DNA from: Myxococcota bacterium
GTDB lineage: Bacteria > Myxococcota > Polyangia > GCA-2747355 > JAKLHH01
Length of the DNA stretch: 11,248 nt
Reading direction: 5' to 3'
NCBI GenBank assembly: GCA_022710245.1
Contig: JAKLHH010000131.1
Span: 1 to 11,248, forward strand
Part shown: piece after piece, positions 1-7,130 of the stretch
How positions within the stretch are numbered: position 1 is the stretch's first letter
Layout: each line of letters opens with the position of its first letter
Made by a program: the position numbers and the translations under genes
The notes under the pieces: model-generated
What the model was told of the DNA's origin: nothing
The model's input: only the letters and a program-made list of their open reading frames with translations
The model's database searches: none

Positions 1-984
1 ACCCTCGACAACCGGGGCACCCCCTTCACCCCCACCGCCTGCCTGCGCTACCGGGTGCGCATCGCGCCGCTGCGCGATCGCGCGGGCGACGTCTCGGGGG
101 CGGTGATCCTGCAGGAGGACCTGACCGAGCGCGCGCGGATGGAGGCGCAGCTCGTCCGCTCCGAGAAGCTCTCCTCGGTGGGCGTCCTCGCGGCCGGCGT
201 GGCGCACGAGATCAACAACCCCCTGACCACCATCCTCGGCTACGCCAAGCTCCTCCTCGAGGGCCGCGCCGACGAGGACGCCGATCGCCCGGCGCTCGAG
301 CTGGTCGCCGACGAGGCGCGCCGCGTCCAGGAGATCGTCAGGAACCTCCTCGACTTCTCGCGCCAGGAGTCGGGCAACATCGCGCCCGCCGCGATCGGCG
401 GCCTCGTCGAGCGCACGCTCAGCCTGATGGCCCCCGACCTGCGCAAGCGCGGCGTCACGGTGGTCCGCGAGCTCGGCGCCGATCTGCCGCTGGTGCTCGC
501 CGACAGCCGCCGCGTCGAGCAGGTCTTCGTCAACCTGGCGACCAACGCCGCGCACGCGATGGCGGGCGGCGGCACGCTGACCGTGCGCACGCGCCACGAG
601 CCAGGGCGCGCGGCCTCGGTCTGCGCCGAGTTCCTCGACACCGGCAGCGGGATCCCGCCCGAGCTCCTGCCGCGGATCTTCGACCCCTTCTTCACCACCA
701 AGGAGCCGGGGCAGGGGACCGGCCTCGGCCTCGCGGTGAGCCACGGGATCATCACGGACCACGGCGGCGAGATCGAGGTGCAGAGCGAGGTGGGGAAGGG
801 GAGCTGCTTCAGGGTCTGGCTGCGCGCGGTCGGCAGCGAGGAGGACGGCGCCGGGGACGGTGGGGGGCCGCTCAGGCGAGAGCCCTCGGGGCCGCTCCGG
901 CGAGACCCGTCGGGGCCGCTCCGGCGAGACCCGTCGGGGCCGCTCCGGCGAGACCCGTCGGGCCGCTACTCGACGAGCTCGTAG
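1..984 (+). CDS. Sensor histidine kinase, C-terminal part (5' end outside window)
   Basis: This is the end of a two-component sensor kinase that autophosphorylates on His and passes the phosphate to a response regulator not seen here. The frame is open from base 1, so the start lies upstream. The first ~45 residues look like the end of a PAS domain (RDRAGDVSGAVILQEDLTER). The HisKA H-box follows, VAHEINNPLTTI, with the phospho-acceptor His at 205-207. The HATPase_c domain shows an N-box (VEQVFVNLATNAAHAM), a G1 box (DTGSGIPPELL), an F-box (FDPFFTTK) and a G2 box (GQGTGLGLAVSHGII). The H-box and catalytic domain resemble NtrB/AtoS-type kinases. No membrane segment is visible in this part and there is no receiver domain. 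The protein ends in a low-complexity tail of four GPLRR(D/E)PS repeats. The last 19 bp overlap the 3' end of the convergent WGR gene. Kinase class is certain; signal and partner are unknown. Confidence 0.93.
   Translation, partial: TLDNRGTPFTPTACLRYRVRIAPLRDRAGDVSGAVILQEDLTERARMEAQLVRSEKLSSVGVLAAGVAHEINNPLTTILGYAKLLLEGRADEDADRPALELVADEARRVQEIVRNLLDFSRQESGNIAPAAIGGLVERTLSLMAPDLRKRGVTVVRELGADLPLVLADSRRVEQVFVNLATNAAHAMAGGGTLTVRTRHEPGRAASVCAEFLDTGSGIPPELLPRIFDPFFTTKEPGQGTGLGLAVSHGIITDHGGEIEVQSEVGKGSCFRVWLRAVGSEEDGAGDGGGPLRREPSGPLRRDPSGPLRRDPSGPLRRDPSGRYSTSS
865..960 (+). repeat. Four tandem 24-bp repeats encoding GPLRR(D/E)PS
   Basis: Four head-to-tail 24-bp units begin at 865, 889, 913 and 937, each starting GGGCCGCTC. 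Units 2-4 are identical and unit 1 differs at a few bases (E for D in the protein). The unit length is a multiple of three, so the kinase frame is kept. A partial fifth unit (GGCCGCT) runs into the stop region. The identical units suggest recent slippage expansion. The array is too short and has no spacers, so it is not CRISPR. Confidence 0.95.
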
Positions 985-1544
985 CCCTTCTTCTCCTTCG
1001 AGGCGACCAGCTTGTCGTACTCCTTCTTGGCCACGGCCGGGCTGTCGTACTCCTTCATCGTCTGCTGCCCGTCGGTGCCGATGCGGCCGTAGTGCGTGAC
1101 GACCGCCGTGCCCTCGATCCAGACCTCCCAGTACTTGTTCGAGCTGCCCTCGCTGAACTCGTAGCGGCGCTTGCCCGCGCCGCCGCCGTCCGTGTCCCCG
1201 TCCTCGTCCTCGTCGTCGGCGGGCTTGGCCTTCGCCTTGGCGGCCGGCTTGGCCTTCGGGGCGGGCGCGGCCTTCGCCTTCGGCGCGGCCTTGGCCTTCG
1301 GCGCCGGCTCGTCCTCGTCCTCGTCGCCGCCGCCCTCGCCGTCGACCAGCTCGTAGCCCTTCTTCACCTTCGAGGCGACCAGCTTGTCGTACTCCTTCTT
1401 CGCCTCTGCCGGGCTGCCGTAGTCCTTCTGCGTCTGCTGCCCGTCGGAGCCGATGCGGCCGTAGCGGGTGATGACCGAGCAGCCCTCGATGCGGGGCTCC
1501 CAGAACTTGTTTGAGCTGCCCTCGCTGAACTCGTAACGCGGCAC
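966..1544 (-). CDS. Two-copy WGR-domain protein with acidic/AKP-rich linker
   Basis: This 192-aa protein has two near-identical WGR-like domains (about residues 3-68 and 128-192). Each begins RYEFSEGSSNK(F/Y)WE, carries YGRIG(S/T)DGQQT as the WGR core, and ends EYDKLVASK.KKGYELV. The linker between them is first acidic (GDEDEDEP), then a PKAKAAPKAKA-type Ala/Lys/Pro run, then acidic again (DDEDEDGDTD). WGR domains occur in PARP-family and bacterial DNA-associated proteins and can bind nucleic acid; the basic linker resembles histone-H1-like tails. DNA binding is therefore inferred, not shown. I chose the GTG at 1544 because AGGAGG lies 6 nt upstream and a -10 box covers the more upstream ATG at 1586, which could not then be the start. 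The gene is monocistronic and converges on the kinase at its 3' end. Confidence 0.88.
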   Translation of the reverse strand: MPRYEFSEGSSNKFWEPRIEGCSVITRYGRIGSDGQQTQKDYGSPAEAKKEYDKLVASKVKKGYELVDGEGGGDEDEDEPAPKAKAAPKAKAAPAPKAKPAAKAKAKPADDEDEDGDTDGGGAGKRRYEFSEGSSNKYWEVWIEGTAVVTHYGRIGTDGQQTMKEYDSPAVAKKEYDKLVASKEKKGYELVE

Positions 1545-1550
1545 GGTGCG

Positions 1551-1556
1551 CCTCCT
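1551..1556 (-). promoter_or_regulatory. Shine-Dalgarno of the WGR gene
   Basis: AGGAGG on the minus strand lies 6 nt before a GTG codon at 1542-1544. It is the strongest ribosome binding site in the window, and it decides the WGR gene start against the longer ATG-initiated reading. Confidence 0.85.
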
Positions 1557-1581
1557 GGCTGGGGGTGAAGTTGAGGGGGAG

Positions 1582-1612
1582 ATCATATCGTCCAGCGCGG
1601 GTACGCGGTCCA
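1582..1612 (-). promoter_or_regulatory. Probable promoter of the WGR gene
   Basis: On the minus strand TATGAT (1582-1587) matches the sigma70 -10 box at 5 of 6 positions. A weaker -35-like TGGACC (1607-1612) sits 19 bp upstream. The predicted start near 1575 would give a leader of about 30 nt that contains the AGGAGG site. Confidence 0.55.
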
Positions 1613-1638
1613 GTCGAAACTGGAGGAGCAGCGACGGA

Positions 1639-1654
1639 CTGACCGGCCGGTCAG
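1639..1654. promoter_or_regulatory. 16-bp perfect palindrome, possible operator
   Basis: CTGACCGGCCGGTCAG is a perfect inverted repeat. It overlaps the stop codon of the radical SAM gene and lies about 65 bp upstream of the predicted WGR transcription start. The ACCGG-CCGGT core resembles operators of TetR-type repressors, but no such regulator is encoded here. As RNA it could fold only with a very tight loop and has no T-run, so a terminator is less likely. Confidence 0.35.
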
Positions 1655-2868
1655 CGCTCCTGCACGGCGGCGAGCTTGCCGAGGATCATGCGGGTCCAGT
1701 AGAGCGAGACGAGGAAGCGCCCGCGAGGCGTCAGCTCGAGGGCGCGGTCGGGGACCGCCCGCGCCAGCCCCGCGGCGCGCAGGGCGAGCGGGACCGGGCC
1801 CCAGCCCTCGAGGTGGCGCGGCTCGAGGCGCAGGCACTTGAGCGCCCCGTAGAGCTCGGCCGCGCGCTGCTGGAGCGCGCTCAGGCGCACGCCGCGGAGC
1901 ACCCCGGCGGGGCGCGGCGCGTCGAGGTAGGCCTCGAGCGGACCGCCGTTGTGCCAGAGGAAGCCGCCGGCGAGGGAGAGCGCGCCGGCGCCGAGCCCGA
2001 GGCAGCCGCGGAGCGGCGGGCGCCAGGTGTCCATCTGGTAGTCGCAGCGCACGCCGCTGCGCGTGAAGTCCTCGCTGGTGTACTGCTCGAAGCCGGCGGC
2101 CTCGAGGGTCCTGCTGGCGAGGGCGTAGAGCTGCCAGAGCGCTCGGGTCCGTCCGGCCCGCGGCCGGTGCCGGCCGAGCGTGGTCCCCGGCAGGGTGGCG
2201 AGCGGGAAGAGCGAGACGTGGGTCACGGGCGCGGCGACCGCGCGCGCCAGGTCCCGCTCGAGGTCGCGCGCCGACTGACCGGGGAGCCCGTACATCAGGT
2301 CGATGGAGACCTCGCGCAGGCCGGCCTCGGCCAGCGCGTCGAGGGCGCGCAGGGCCCCGGCCGCGCGGTGCCGCCGCCCCAGTCGCTCGAGGCAGGCGTC
2401 GTCGAAGGACTGCACGCCGAGGGAGACGCGCGAGACCCCGGCCGCGCGGCAGGCGGCGAGCTTCTCCGCGTCGACCGACTCCGGGTTCGCCTCCAGCGTG
2501 ATCTGCAGCCCCGGCCGCAGCGTGAGGTGCGCGCGGAGCGCCGCGAGCACCCGCGCCAGGTCCGCCGCGGGGAGCAGCGAGGGCGTGCCGCCGCCGAGGT
2601 AGACCGAGGTCACCTCCACGGCTGGCTGCCAGGGGAGCGCGGCGCGCTGGGCGAGCTCGCGCTCGAGCGCGGCGAGGTAGCGCTGGACGAGGCGCGGGTC
2701 GGTGCTCAGGTTGAAGCCGCAGTAGCGGCAGCGCGAGGCGCAGAAGGGCAGGTGCACGTAGACGGTCAGGCCGGCGCTGGCGTCGAGGCGATCCGGCCTG
2801 AGCTCCGCCGGCGGGCTGGCCCTCCCCATGCGGCCGAGGAGATCACGGGCGATGAGCAGCGGGAGCAT
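1651..2868 (-). CDS. HemW/HemN-like radical SAM protein
   Basis: This 405-aa protein belongs to the coproporphyrinogen III oxidase-like radical SAM family, which covers oxygen-independent HemN and the heme chaperone HemW. The 4Fe-4S cluster motif is C43-x3-C47-x2-C50 inside HLPFCASRCRYCGFN. GGGTPS at 92-97 is the SAM-binding glycine motif, followed by ANPES, GVQSFDD, GLPGQ and GLGAGALS signatures. HemN carries a fourth Cys just after the triad; here that place is Phe-Asn, as in HemW. The HNxxYW heme-binding motif of HemW is not evident, however: the matching segment reads CDYQMDTW. It is therefore best called a HemW-like paralogue, not hemW or hemN. The ATG at 2868 has no clear Shine-Dalgarno and follows a stem-loop. 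No neighbouring haem-pathway gene is present, so the substrate is unknown. Confidence 0.85.
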   Translation of the reverse strand: MLPLLIARDLLGRMGRASPPAELRPDRLDASAGLTVYVHLPFCASRCRYCGFNLSTDPRLVQRYLAALERELAQRAALPWQPAVEVTSVYLGGGTPSLLPAADLARVLAALRAHLTLRPGLQITLEANPESVDAEKLAACRAAGVSRVSLGVQSFDDACLERLGRRHRAAGALRALDALAEAGLREVSIDLMYGLPGQSARDLERDLARAVAAPVTHVSLFPLATLPGTTLGRHRPRAGRTRALWQLYALASRTLEAAGFEQYTSEDFTRSGVRCDYQMDTWRPPLRGCLGLGAGALSLAGGFLWHNGGPLEAYLDAPRPAGVLRGVRLSALQQRAAELYGALKCLRLEPRHLEGWGPVPLALRAAGLARAVPDRALELTPRGRFLVSLYWTRMILGKLAAVQER

Positions 2869-2882
2869 GCGCCGAGCATCGC

Positions 2883-2917
2883 ACGAGCGGAGCGCCCTTC
2901 GGGAGACGAACGCTCGT
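2883..2917 (-). other. Stem-loop just upstream of the radical SAM gene
   Basis: ACGAGCG (2883-2889) pairs perfectly with CGCTCGT (2911-2917), and the loop contains a second small hairpin, CCC-TTC-GGG (2895-2903). The structure starts 15 bp upstream of the ATG, so if transcribed it would sit in the leader and could limit ribosome access. It could equally be a 3' structure of something upstream. No T-run is present. Confidence 0.4.
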
Positions 2918-3031
2918 CCTGACGCGCTGTCCCAGGACTTCCAACCGGCGCTGGCGCTCCTCGGCCAGCGCCTCGCCGAGGTGGGAACGACGAGCCCGTA
3001 GGCCGCGGACAGCGCCGGGGCACTTCCGGTC

Positions 3032-5446
3032 TCAGCGTCGCGGGCCTACGGCCTGTGCCGCTACTCGCTCGAGCGTCTCGAAGCTGGGCGGTTTCGCCAC
3101 GTGGGCGTCGAAGCCGGCCTCCTTGGCCCTGGTCACGTCCTCGGGCTCGGCGTAGCCTGTCACAGCCACGAGGGTGATCCCCCCGATCTCGGGGTCAGCG
3201 CGGATCGCCCGTGCTACCGCGTAGCCGTCCATCTCCGGCAGGCCGAGGTCGCAGAGCACCAGGTCAGGCCGCAGCGCGCGAGCTCTCTCTATCCCCGTGG
3301 GGCCGTCGTAGGCGGCGACGACGACGTGGCCGCCGAGCTCGAGCGCCTCGCGGAGGCTATCCGCGGCGTCGACGTTGTCCTCGATGATGAGGATGCGACG
3401 GGACGAGCCAGCGCTGCCGGCGCCGCATCGGTCCGCGGTGCTCTCGGTGCTGGCGGTCTCGAGGGGGAGGCGAAGCGTGAACGTGGCGCCCTTGCCGAGG
3501 CCGTCGCTCGCCACGCTGACGACGCCGCCATGCATCTCGACCATGCTCTTGACGAGGGCGAGGCCGAGGCCGAGGCCGCCCTTGCTGCGATCGATGCTGG
3601 CGTCCGCCTGAACGAAGGCTTCGAACAGTCGAGGCATGATCTCCGGCGCGATCCCGGAGCCCGTGTCGCGCACGGTGAGAACCGCCTGGGTCCGGGAGAC
3701 GTCCACCTCCACCGAGACCGTCGTCTTCCCACCCGGCGGAGTGAACTTGACCGCGTTCTGGAGCAGGTTGCCGACGACCTGGGCGAGGCGGGTCGCGTCG
3801 CCAGACAGCCAGAGCACCTCGGTCGGCAGGAGCACCTCGAGGTGGACGCCGCTCTCGACGAACACCGAGCGGTGGTCCTCGATGGTCCGCCGCACGACGT
3901 CGTTGAGATCGAGGCGTTCGCGCTTCAGCTGCACCTTGCCGCTCACGATGCGGGTGGTGTCGAGCAGATCGTCGATGAGCCGGGTCATGTGCCCGACCTG
4001 GCGATCGATGACCGCCAGCGCGCGGCGCGCTTGTTCGCCGCCTGGCGCGGCCCGCTCGAGGATATAGATGCTGTTGTGGATGGGGGCGAGCGGGTTGCGG
4101 AGCTCGTGCGAGAGCATGGCCAGAAATCCGGTCTTGCGGCGGTCCAGCTCACGCAGCGTCTCCTCGACTCGCTTGCGCCGGGTGATGTCGTTGGAGACGT
4201 TCGCGAGATAGAGCGGCTTGCCGGTCTTCTGATCATTGACGGTGAAGACCGTGGCGTAGACGTCGGTGGTCTGGCCGGTCGTGAGGTTCAAGTACTGCAG
4301 GTCCCCCTCCCACGCGCGGCCTGCTGCCAGGGTAGGGAATACCTCTCTCTCGGCCAGCTCCCGAAGATGCTCTGGAATGACCTGCATGATATGGGTTCGA
4401 GACACGTCAGCGGGAGCGATGCCCAGCATCCTGCGGCCGGCTTCGTTGAGGAAGGTCATCCTGCCGTCCAGCGTCGCCAGGTTGACGAGCTCGGCCGCGT
4501 GCCGGACCACGGCTGCCAGCTTATGGGTCTCTTCCAGAGCCTGCCTGCGATCGGTGATGTCGCGGGAGATGGCCAGGATCCGCGCGCCGTCCGGGGTGGG
4601 CAGCGCGGTGGCGTTGAGCTCGACCGGGATGGTCAGGCCGGCTGGCGTGACGTAGTCCAGCTCCAGGCAGCGCACGCAGCCCTGCGCGAGGCAGCGGGCC
4701 AGCTCGGTCGCGGTGCGCGCACGATCGTGCGGGGCAGTCCACTCCAGCACGCTACGACCGAGGACCTCGCTGATCCCCTGGCCTCCGGTCAAGCGCGCGT
4801 ACTCCTGGTTGGCGTCCAGCACTCGCCCCTCCGCGTCCAGGATCACGAAGCCGGTCGCGGTCGTCTCGACGAGCGTGCGGTACTTCTCCTCGCTCTCTCG
4901 GAGCGCCTCCTCCGCGCGCTTGCGCTCGGTTATGTCTCTGACGACGCCCAGGATGTGCGCCACGCCGCCTATTTGCAGAGCGCTTGCAGAGAGGGCGGCG
5001 TGGAAGATGTCGCCGTTCTTCCTTCTGCCACGCAGCTCGAGATCCCTGAAGCTCCCATGCTCCTCAAGGAGTGCCAACACCCGATCGCGATCAGTCGGGT
5101 CGGCGAACAGCCTGCCTTCCAGGGCGGTCCTGGCGTGCAGCTCCTCAGGTGCGTAGCCGAAGATGTTGAGGAACTCGTTGCTGCAGTGGATGAGCGTGCC
5201 GTCATCGAATTGCGCGAGGTAGAAGGCATCCGGGTCCGCCTGGAACACCTTGCCGACCTTCTCCTCGGCGGCCTCGAGCTCGGCGACCCGGCGCCGAAGA
5301 GCCGCGTTTTCTGCCGCAAGAGACTCCACACGGGGAACATGCAGGAGTTGGCGGCGAGGGGCAACATCGATCGGGCGCAGCCTCCGGGCCTCCCCCACAG
5401 CCCGATGCCCTTCCGCCGACTCTGAGCGAGGGTTCTTCAACCCCAC
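3032..5446 (-). CDS. Three-PAS hybrid histidine kinase with C-terminal receiver domain
   Basis: This 804-aa protein is predicted to be cytoplasmic, since I see no membrane segment. A short coiled-coil (about 40-66) precedes three PAS domains (about 64-178, 186-302 and 308-428). Each ends in the usual RDIT(E/D)R or NDITRR junction. The HisKA H-box is FLAMLSHELRNPLAPI with H447. HATPase_c follows with N-box QVVGNLLQNAVKFT, G1 DTGSGIAPEI and G2 GGLGLGLALVK. The receiver domain (about 684-800) has acidic E689/D690, phospho-acceptor D733 in LCDLGLPEMDGY, T763 and K785, all intact. A His-to-Asp relay within one protein, or to an external Hpt protein, is expected. The start is taken as GTG at 5446, 6 bp after the PEGA gene stop; a GTG at residue 17 with AAGG 10 nt upstream is a good alternative. 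The gene looks slightly less GC-rich than its neighbours. Signal unknown. Confidence 0.92.
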   Translation of the reverse strand: MGLKNPRSESAEGHRAVGEARRLRPIDVAPRRQLLHVPRVESLAAENAALRRRVAELEAAEEKVGKVFQADPDAFYLAQFDDGTLIHCSNEFLNIFGYAPEELHARTALEGRLFADPTDRDRVLALLEEHGSFRDLELRGRRKNGDIFHAALSASALQIGGVAHILGVVRDITERKRAEEALRESEEKYRTLVETTATGFVILDAEGRVLDANQEYARLTGGQGISEVLGRSVLEWTAPHDRARTATELARCLAQGCVRCLELDYVTPAGLTIPVELNATALPTPDGARILAISRDITDRRQALEETHKLAAVVRHAAELVNLATLDGRMTFLNEAGRRMLGIAPADVSRTHIMQVIPEHLRELAEREVFPTLAAGRAWEGDLQYLNLTTGQTTDVYATVFTVNDQKTGKPLYLANVSNDITRRKRVEETLRELDRRKTGFLAMLSHELRNPLAPIHNSIYILERAAPGGEQARRALAVIDRQVGHMTRLIDDLLDTTRIVSGKVQLKRERLDLNDVVRRTIEDHRSVFVESGVHLEVLLPTEVLWLSGDATRLAQVVGNLLQNAVKFTPPGGKTTVSVEVDVSRTQAVLTVRDTGSGIAPEIMPRLFEAFVQADASIDRSKGGLGLGLALVKSMVEMHGGVVSVASDGLGKGATFTLRLPLETASTESTADRCGAGSAGSSRRILIIEDNVDAADSLREALELGGHVVVAAYDGPTGIERARALRPDLVLCDLGLPEMDGYAVARAIRADPEIGGITLVAVTGYAEPEDVTRAKEAGFDAHVAKPPSFETLERVAAQAVGPRR

Positions 5447-5452
5447 GAGGTC

Positions 5453-6991
5453 TCAGCGGGGCTGCCAGAAGGAGCCCGGTGGCAGAGCTGGCGGGGCGGG
5501 CTCCTCCGCGGGCGTCGTGGGTCGCCCGGTGAAGAAGTAGTAGGCCGAGAGCCCGAGCGCGACGAGCGAGGCGCCGAGGGCCACGTGCCCGCCCACCAGC
5601 AGACGCTGCGCCGACGCCACGCCGGCTCCGTGCTCCTCGCGCCCGGCGTCGGTCGTCGCCGCGCGATAGCTGGCGTAGGCGTCGTCGCCCTGCCGCCGAC
5701 CCACGCCGTAGAGGACGCCCATCGTCACGGCCCCGGCGCCGGCCACGCCGAGGAGCACCCCGGCCACCACCGTCCGCTTCCGCCGCCGCCGCGCCTCCTC
5801 CTTCGTGGAGGCCGACGGCTCGAGGACGAGAGCGGTCTCGCGCACATCGCCCGCGGTGACGACCACCTCCTGCTCGAGCGCGAGGTGCCCGGCCCGCTCG
5901 AGCGTCACCTGGTGTCTCCCCGGGCGCACCTGCACCCGCGCGGGGGTCGTCCCCGCGGCGACCCCGTCGAGGCGCAGGCGCGCGCCGGAGGGCGTGCTGG
6001 TGATCCGCAGCACCGCGGCGCGCTCGAGCCTCACCGCCACGCGGGCCGTGGGCGCGAGGCAGCCGAGGCGGATGGTGCCGGTCCAGGGCAGGTACCCCGG
6101 GTGGGTCACCGCCACCCGGTGCTCGCCCATCATCACCGGGCCGACCGCCGGCTGACCGTCGACCCAGACGGCGGCGCCGGTCGGGGCCCCGCTCACCTCG
6201 AGGCGCCCTGCCTGAGGCGCGAGCGCCACCTCGAGCCGCGTCTCCAGCCCTCGCGCCACCTCGACGTGGCGCGTGGCGCAGAGCTGCCCGGACGCGAGCT
6301 GCACGCGGTGCCAGCCCTCGCGCACCCGCGAGACGGTGAGCGGCGACGGTCGCGGCTGGCGGACCCCGTCCAGCCAGACCTCGGCGGGCGTGGGCTGCGC
6401 GAGGATCGAGAGCGAGCCGTGGCCCACCTCGGGGGCGAGGCTCACCTGCAGGGTGCGCCGCTCCCCCGCGGCGAGCACGACCTCCTCGCCGCGCGCGACC
6501 GAGCCTGCCCGCGTGAGCTGCAGCTGGTGCCGCCCCGGCGCGAGCGCCATCACGGCCGCCCCCGACACGGCGGTGACCGAGGTCCCGTCCTCGGCGGTGA
6601 TGGTGACGTCGCCCGGCTGGACCTGCAGGGTCAGCTCGCCGACGAGGGGTAGCAGGCGCTGCAGCCGGCCCGGGATGTGGGCGAGGACGTGACCGGGCGC
6701 GCGCGAGCCCTCCTCTCGAAGGTAGGCGCGGTAGTGATTGACCGCCGCGGCCGCGAGCCCGAGCTTGTCCTCGGCCGAGGCCACGTTGTAGCGGAGCTCC
6801 GCCGACGGCCGCAGGGCGAACGCCTGCGCGAACTTCTCCAGCGCGCACCGGTACTGGCGGCGACGGTAGCAGGCGGTCCCCGCGACGCGCAGCGCGAGGA
6901 CCTGTCGCTCGACGGTGAGCGGCCGCTCCTCGGCGTCGCTCCGCCCGGGGGCGAGCAGCAGGAGCGCGAGCGCGAGCGCGAGGGGTCGCAT
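5453..6991 (-). CDS. PEGA-domain envelope protein with TPR-like region
   Basis: This 512-aa protein has a signal peptide (residues 1-20, cleavage likely after GRSDA). A helical TPR-like segment follows (about 34-95, GTACYRRRQYRCALEKFAQAFAL), then a series of PEGA-type beta repeats to about 392. The clearest repeats are AEVWLDGVRQPR, AAVWVDGQPAVGPVMMGEHRV and ARLRLDGVAAGTTPARVQVRPGRHQVTL. A basic patch (EEARRRRKR) precedes a membrane helix (about 407-430), and a second helix lies at about 464-487. The Pro-rich tail ends in SFWQPR. PEGA proteins of this layout are common in Myxococcota and are thought to act at the envelope, but their exact role is unknown. The gene is first in an operon with the hybrid kinase, so it could present an envelope signal to that kinase (inference). 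The ATG has no clear Shine-Dalgarno and lies 6 nt after a promoter -10 box. Confidence 0.88.
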   Translation of the reverse strand: MRPLALALALLLLAPGRSDAEERPLTVERQVLALRVAGTACYRRRQYRCALEKFAQAFALRPSAELRYNVASAEDKLGLAAAAVNHYRAYLREEGSRAPGHVLAHIPGRLQRLLPLVGELTLQVQPGDVTITAEDGTSVTAVSGAAVMALAPGRHQLQLTRAGSVARGEEVVLAAGERRTLQVSLAPEVGHGSLSILAQPTPAEVWLDGVRQPRPSPLTVSRVREGWHRVQLASGQLCATRHVEVARGLETRLEVALAPQAGRLEVSGAPTGAAVWVDGQPAVGPVMMGEHRVAVTHPGYLPWTGTIRLGCLAPTARVAVRLERAAVLRITSTPSGARLRLDGVAAGTTPARVQVRPGRHQVTLERAGHLALEQEVVVTAGDVRETALVLEPSASTKEEARRRRKRTVVAGVLLGVAGAGAVTMGVLYGVGRRQGDDAYASYRAATTDAGREEHGAGVASAQRLLVGGHVALGASLVALGLSAYYFFTGRPTTPAEEPAPPALPPGSFWQPR

Positions 6992-6997
6992 CGCCCT

Positions 6998-7026
6998 ACG
7001 CTAGATGAGCCCGCCGCCCCGGGCAA
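6998..7026 (-). promoter_or_regulatory. Promoter of the PEGA-kinase operon, probably leaderless
   Basis: On the minus strand TTGCCC (7021-7026) and TAGCGT (6998-7003) are separated by 17 bp. The -10 box ends 6 nt before the ATG at 6991, so transcription would start at or within a base or two of the start codon. No Shine-Dalgarno is present. Confidence 0.45.
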
Positions 7027-7092
7027 CGGTCTTCGCGGCGCCACGGCGATCTTTCGGGAGCCGCGTCGCTGCCGCGCCCCAGCGTGTGGCCC

Positions 7093-7122
7093 TTGTGACC
7101 CGGGTGAGCCCTGGGCTACCTT
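7093..7122 (+). promoter_or_regulatory. Promoter of the lipoprotein gene, probably leaderless
   Basis: TTGTGA (7093-7098) and TACCTT (7117-7122) are 18 bp apart. Eight bases follow before the ATG at 7131. No ribosome binding site lies in those bases, and the predicted start is within a base or two of the ATG. Confidence 0.42.
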
Positions 7123-7130
7123 GACCGGCG

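Noticed and set aside
865..960. CRISPR array
   Set aside because: The 24-bp units are head to tail with no spacers and encode an in-frame octapeptide.
1546..2922. Long plus-strand open frame (458 codons)
   Set aside because: It is antisense to the radical SAM gene, is Arg/Glu/Ala-rich low-complexity sequence and has no family motifs; long antisense frames are normal at this GC content.
2996..3051. Inverted repeat CCGTAGGCC/GGCCTACGG as terminator of the hybrid kinase
   Set aside because: The 9-bp arms are 38 bp apart, one lies inside the kinase coding end, and no T-run follows.
3101..5425. 774-codon plus-strand open frame
   Set aside because: It lies antisense across the hybrid kinase, whose PAS, HisKA, HATPase and receiver motifs are unambiguous; the antisense product shows no domain.
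5202..6848. 548-codon minus-strand frame
   Set aside because: It straddles the PEGA and kinase genes in another frame and is Arg/Gly/Ala-rich with no motif.
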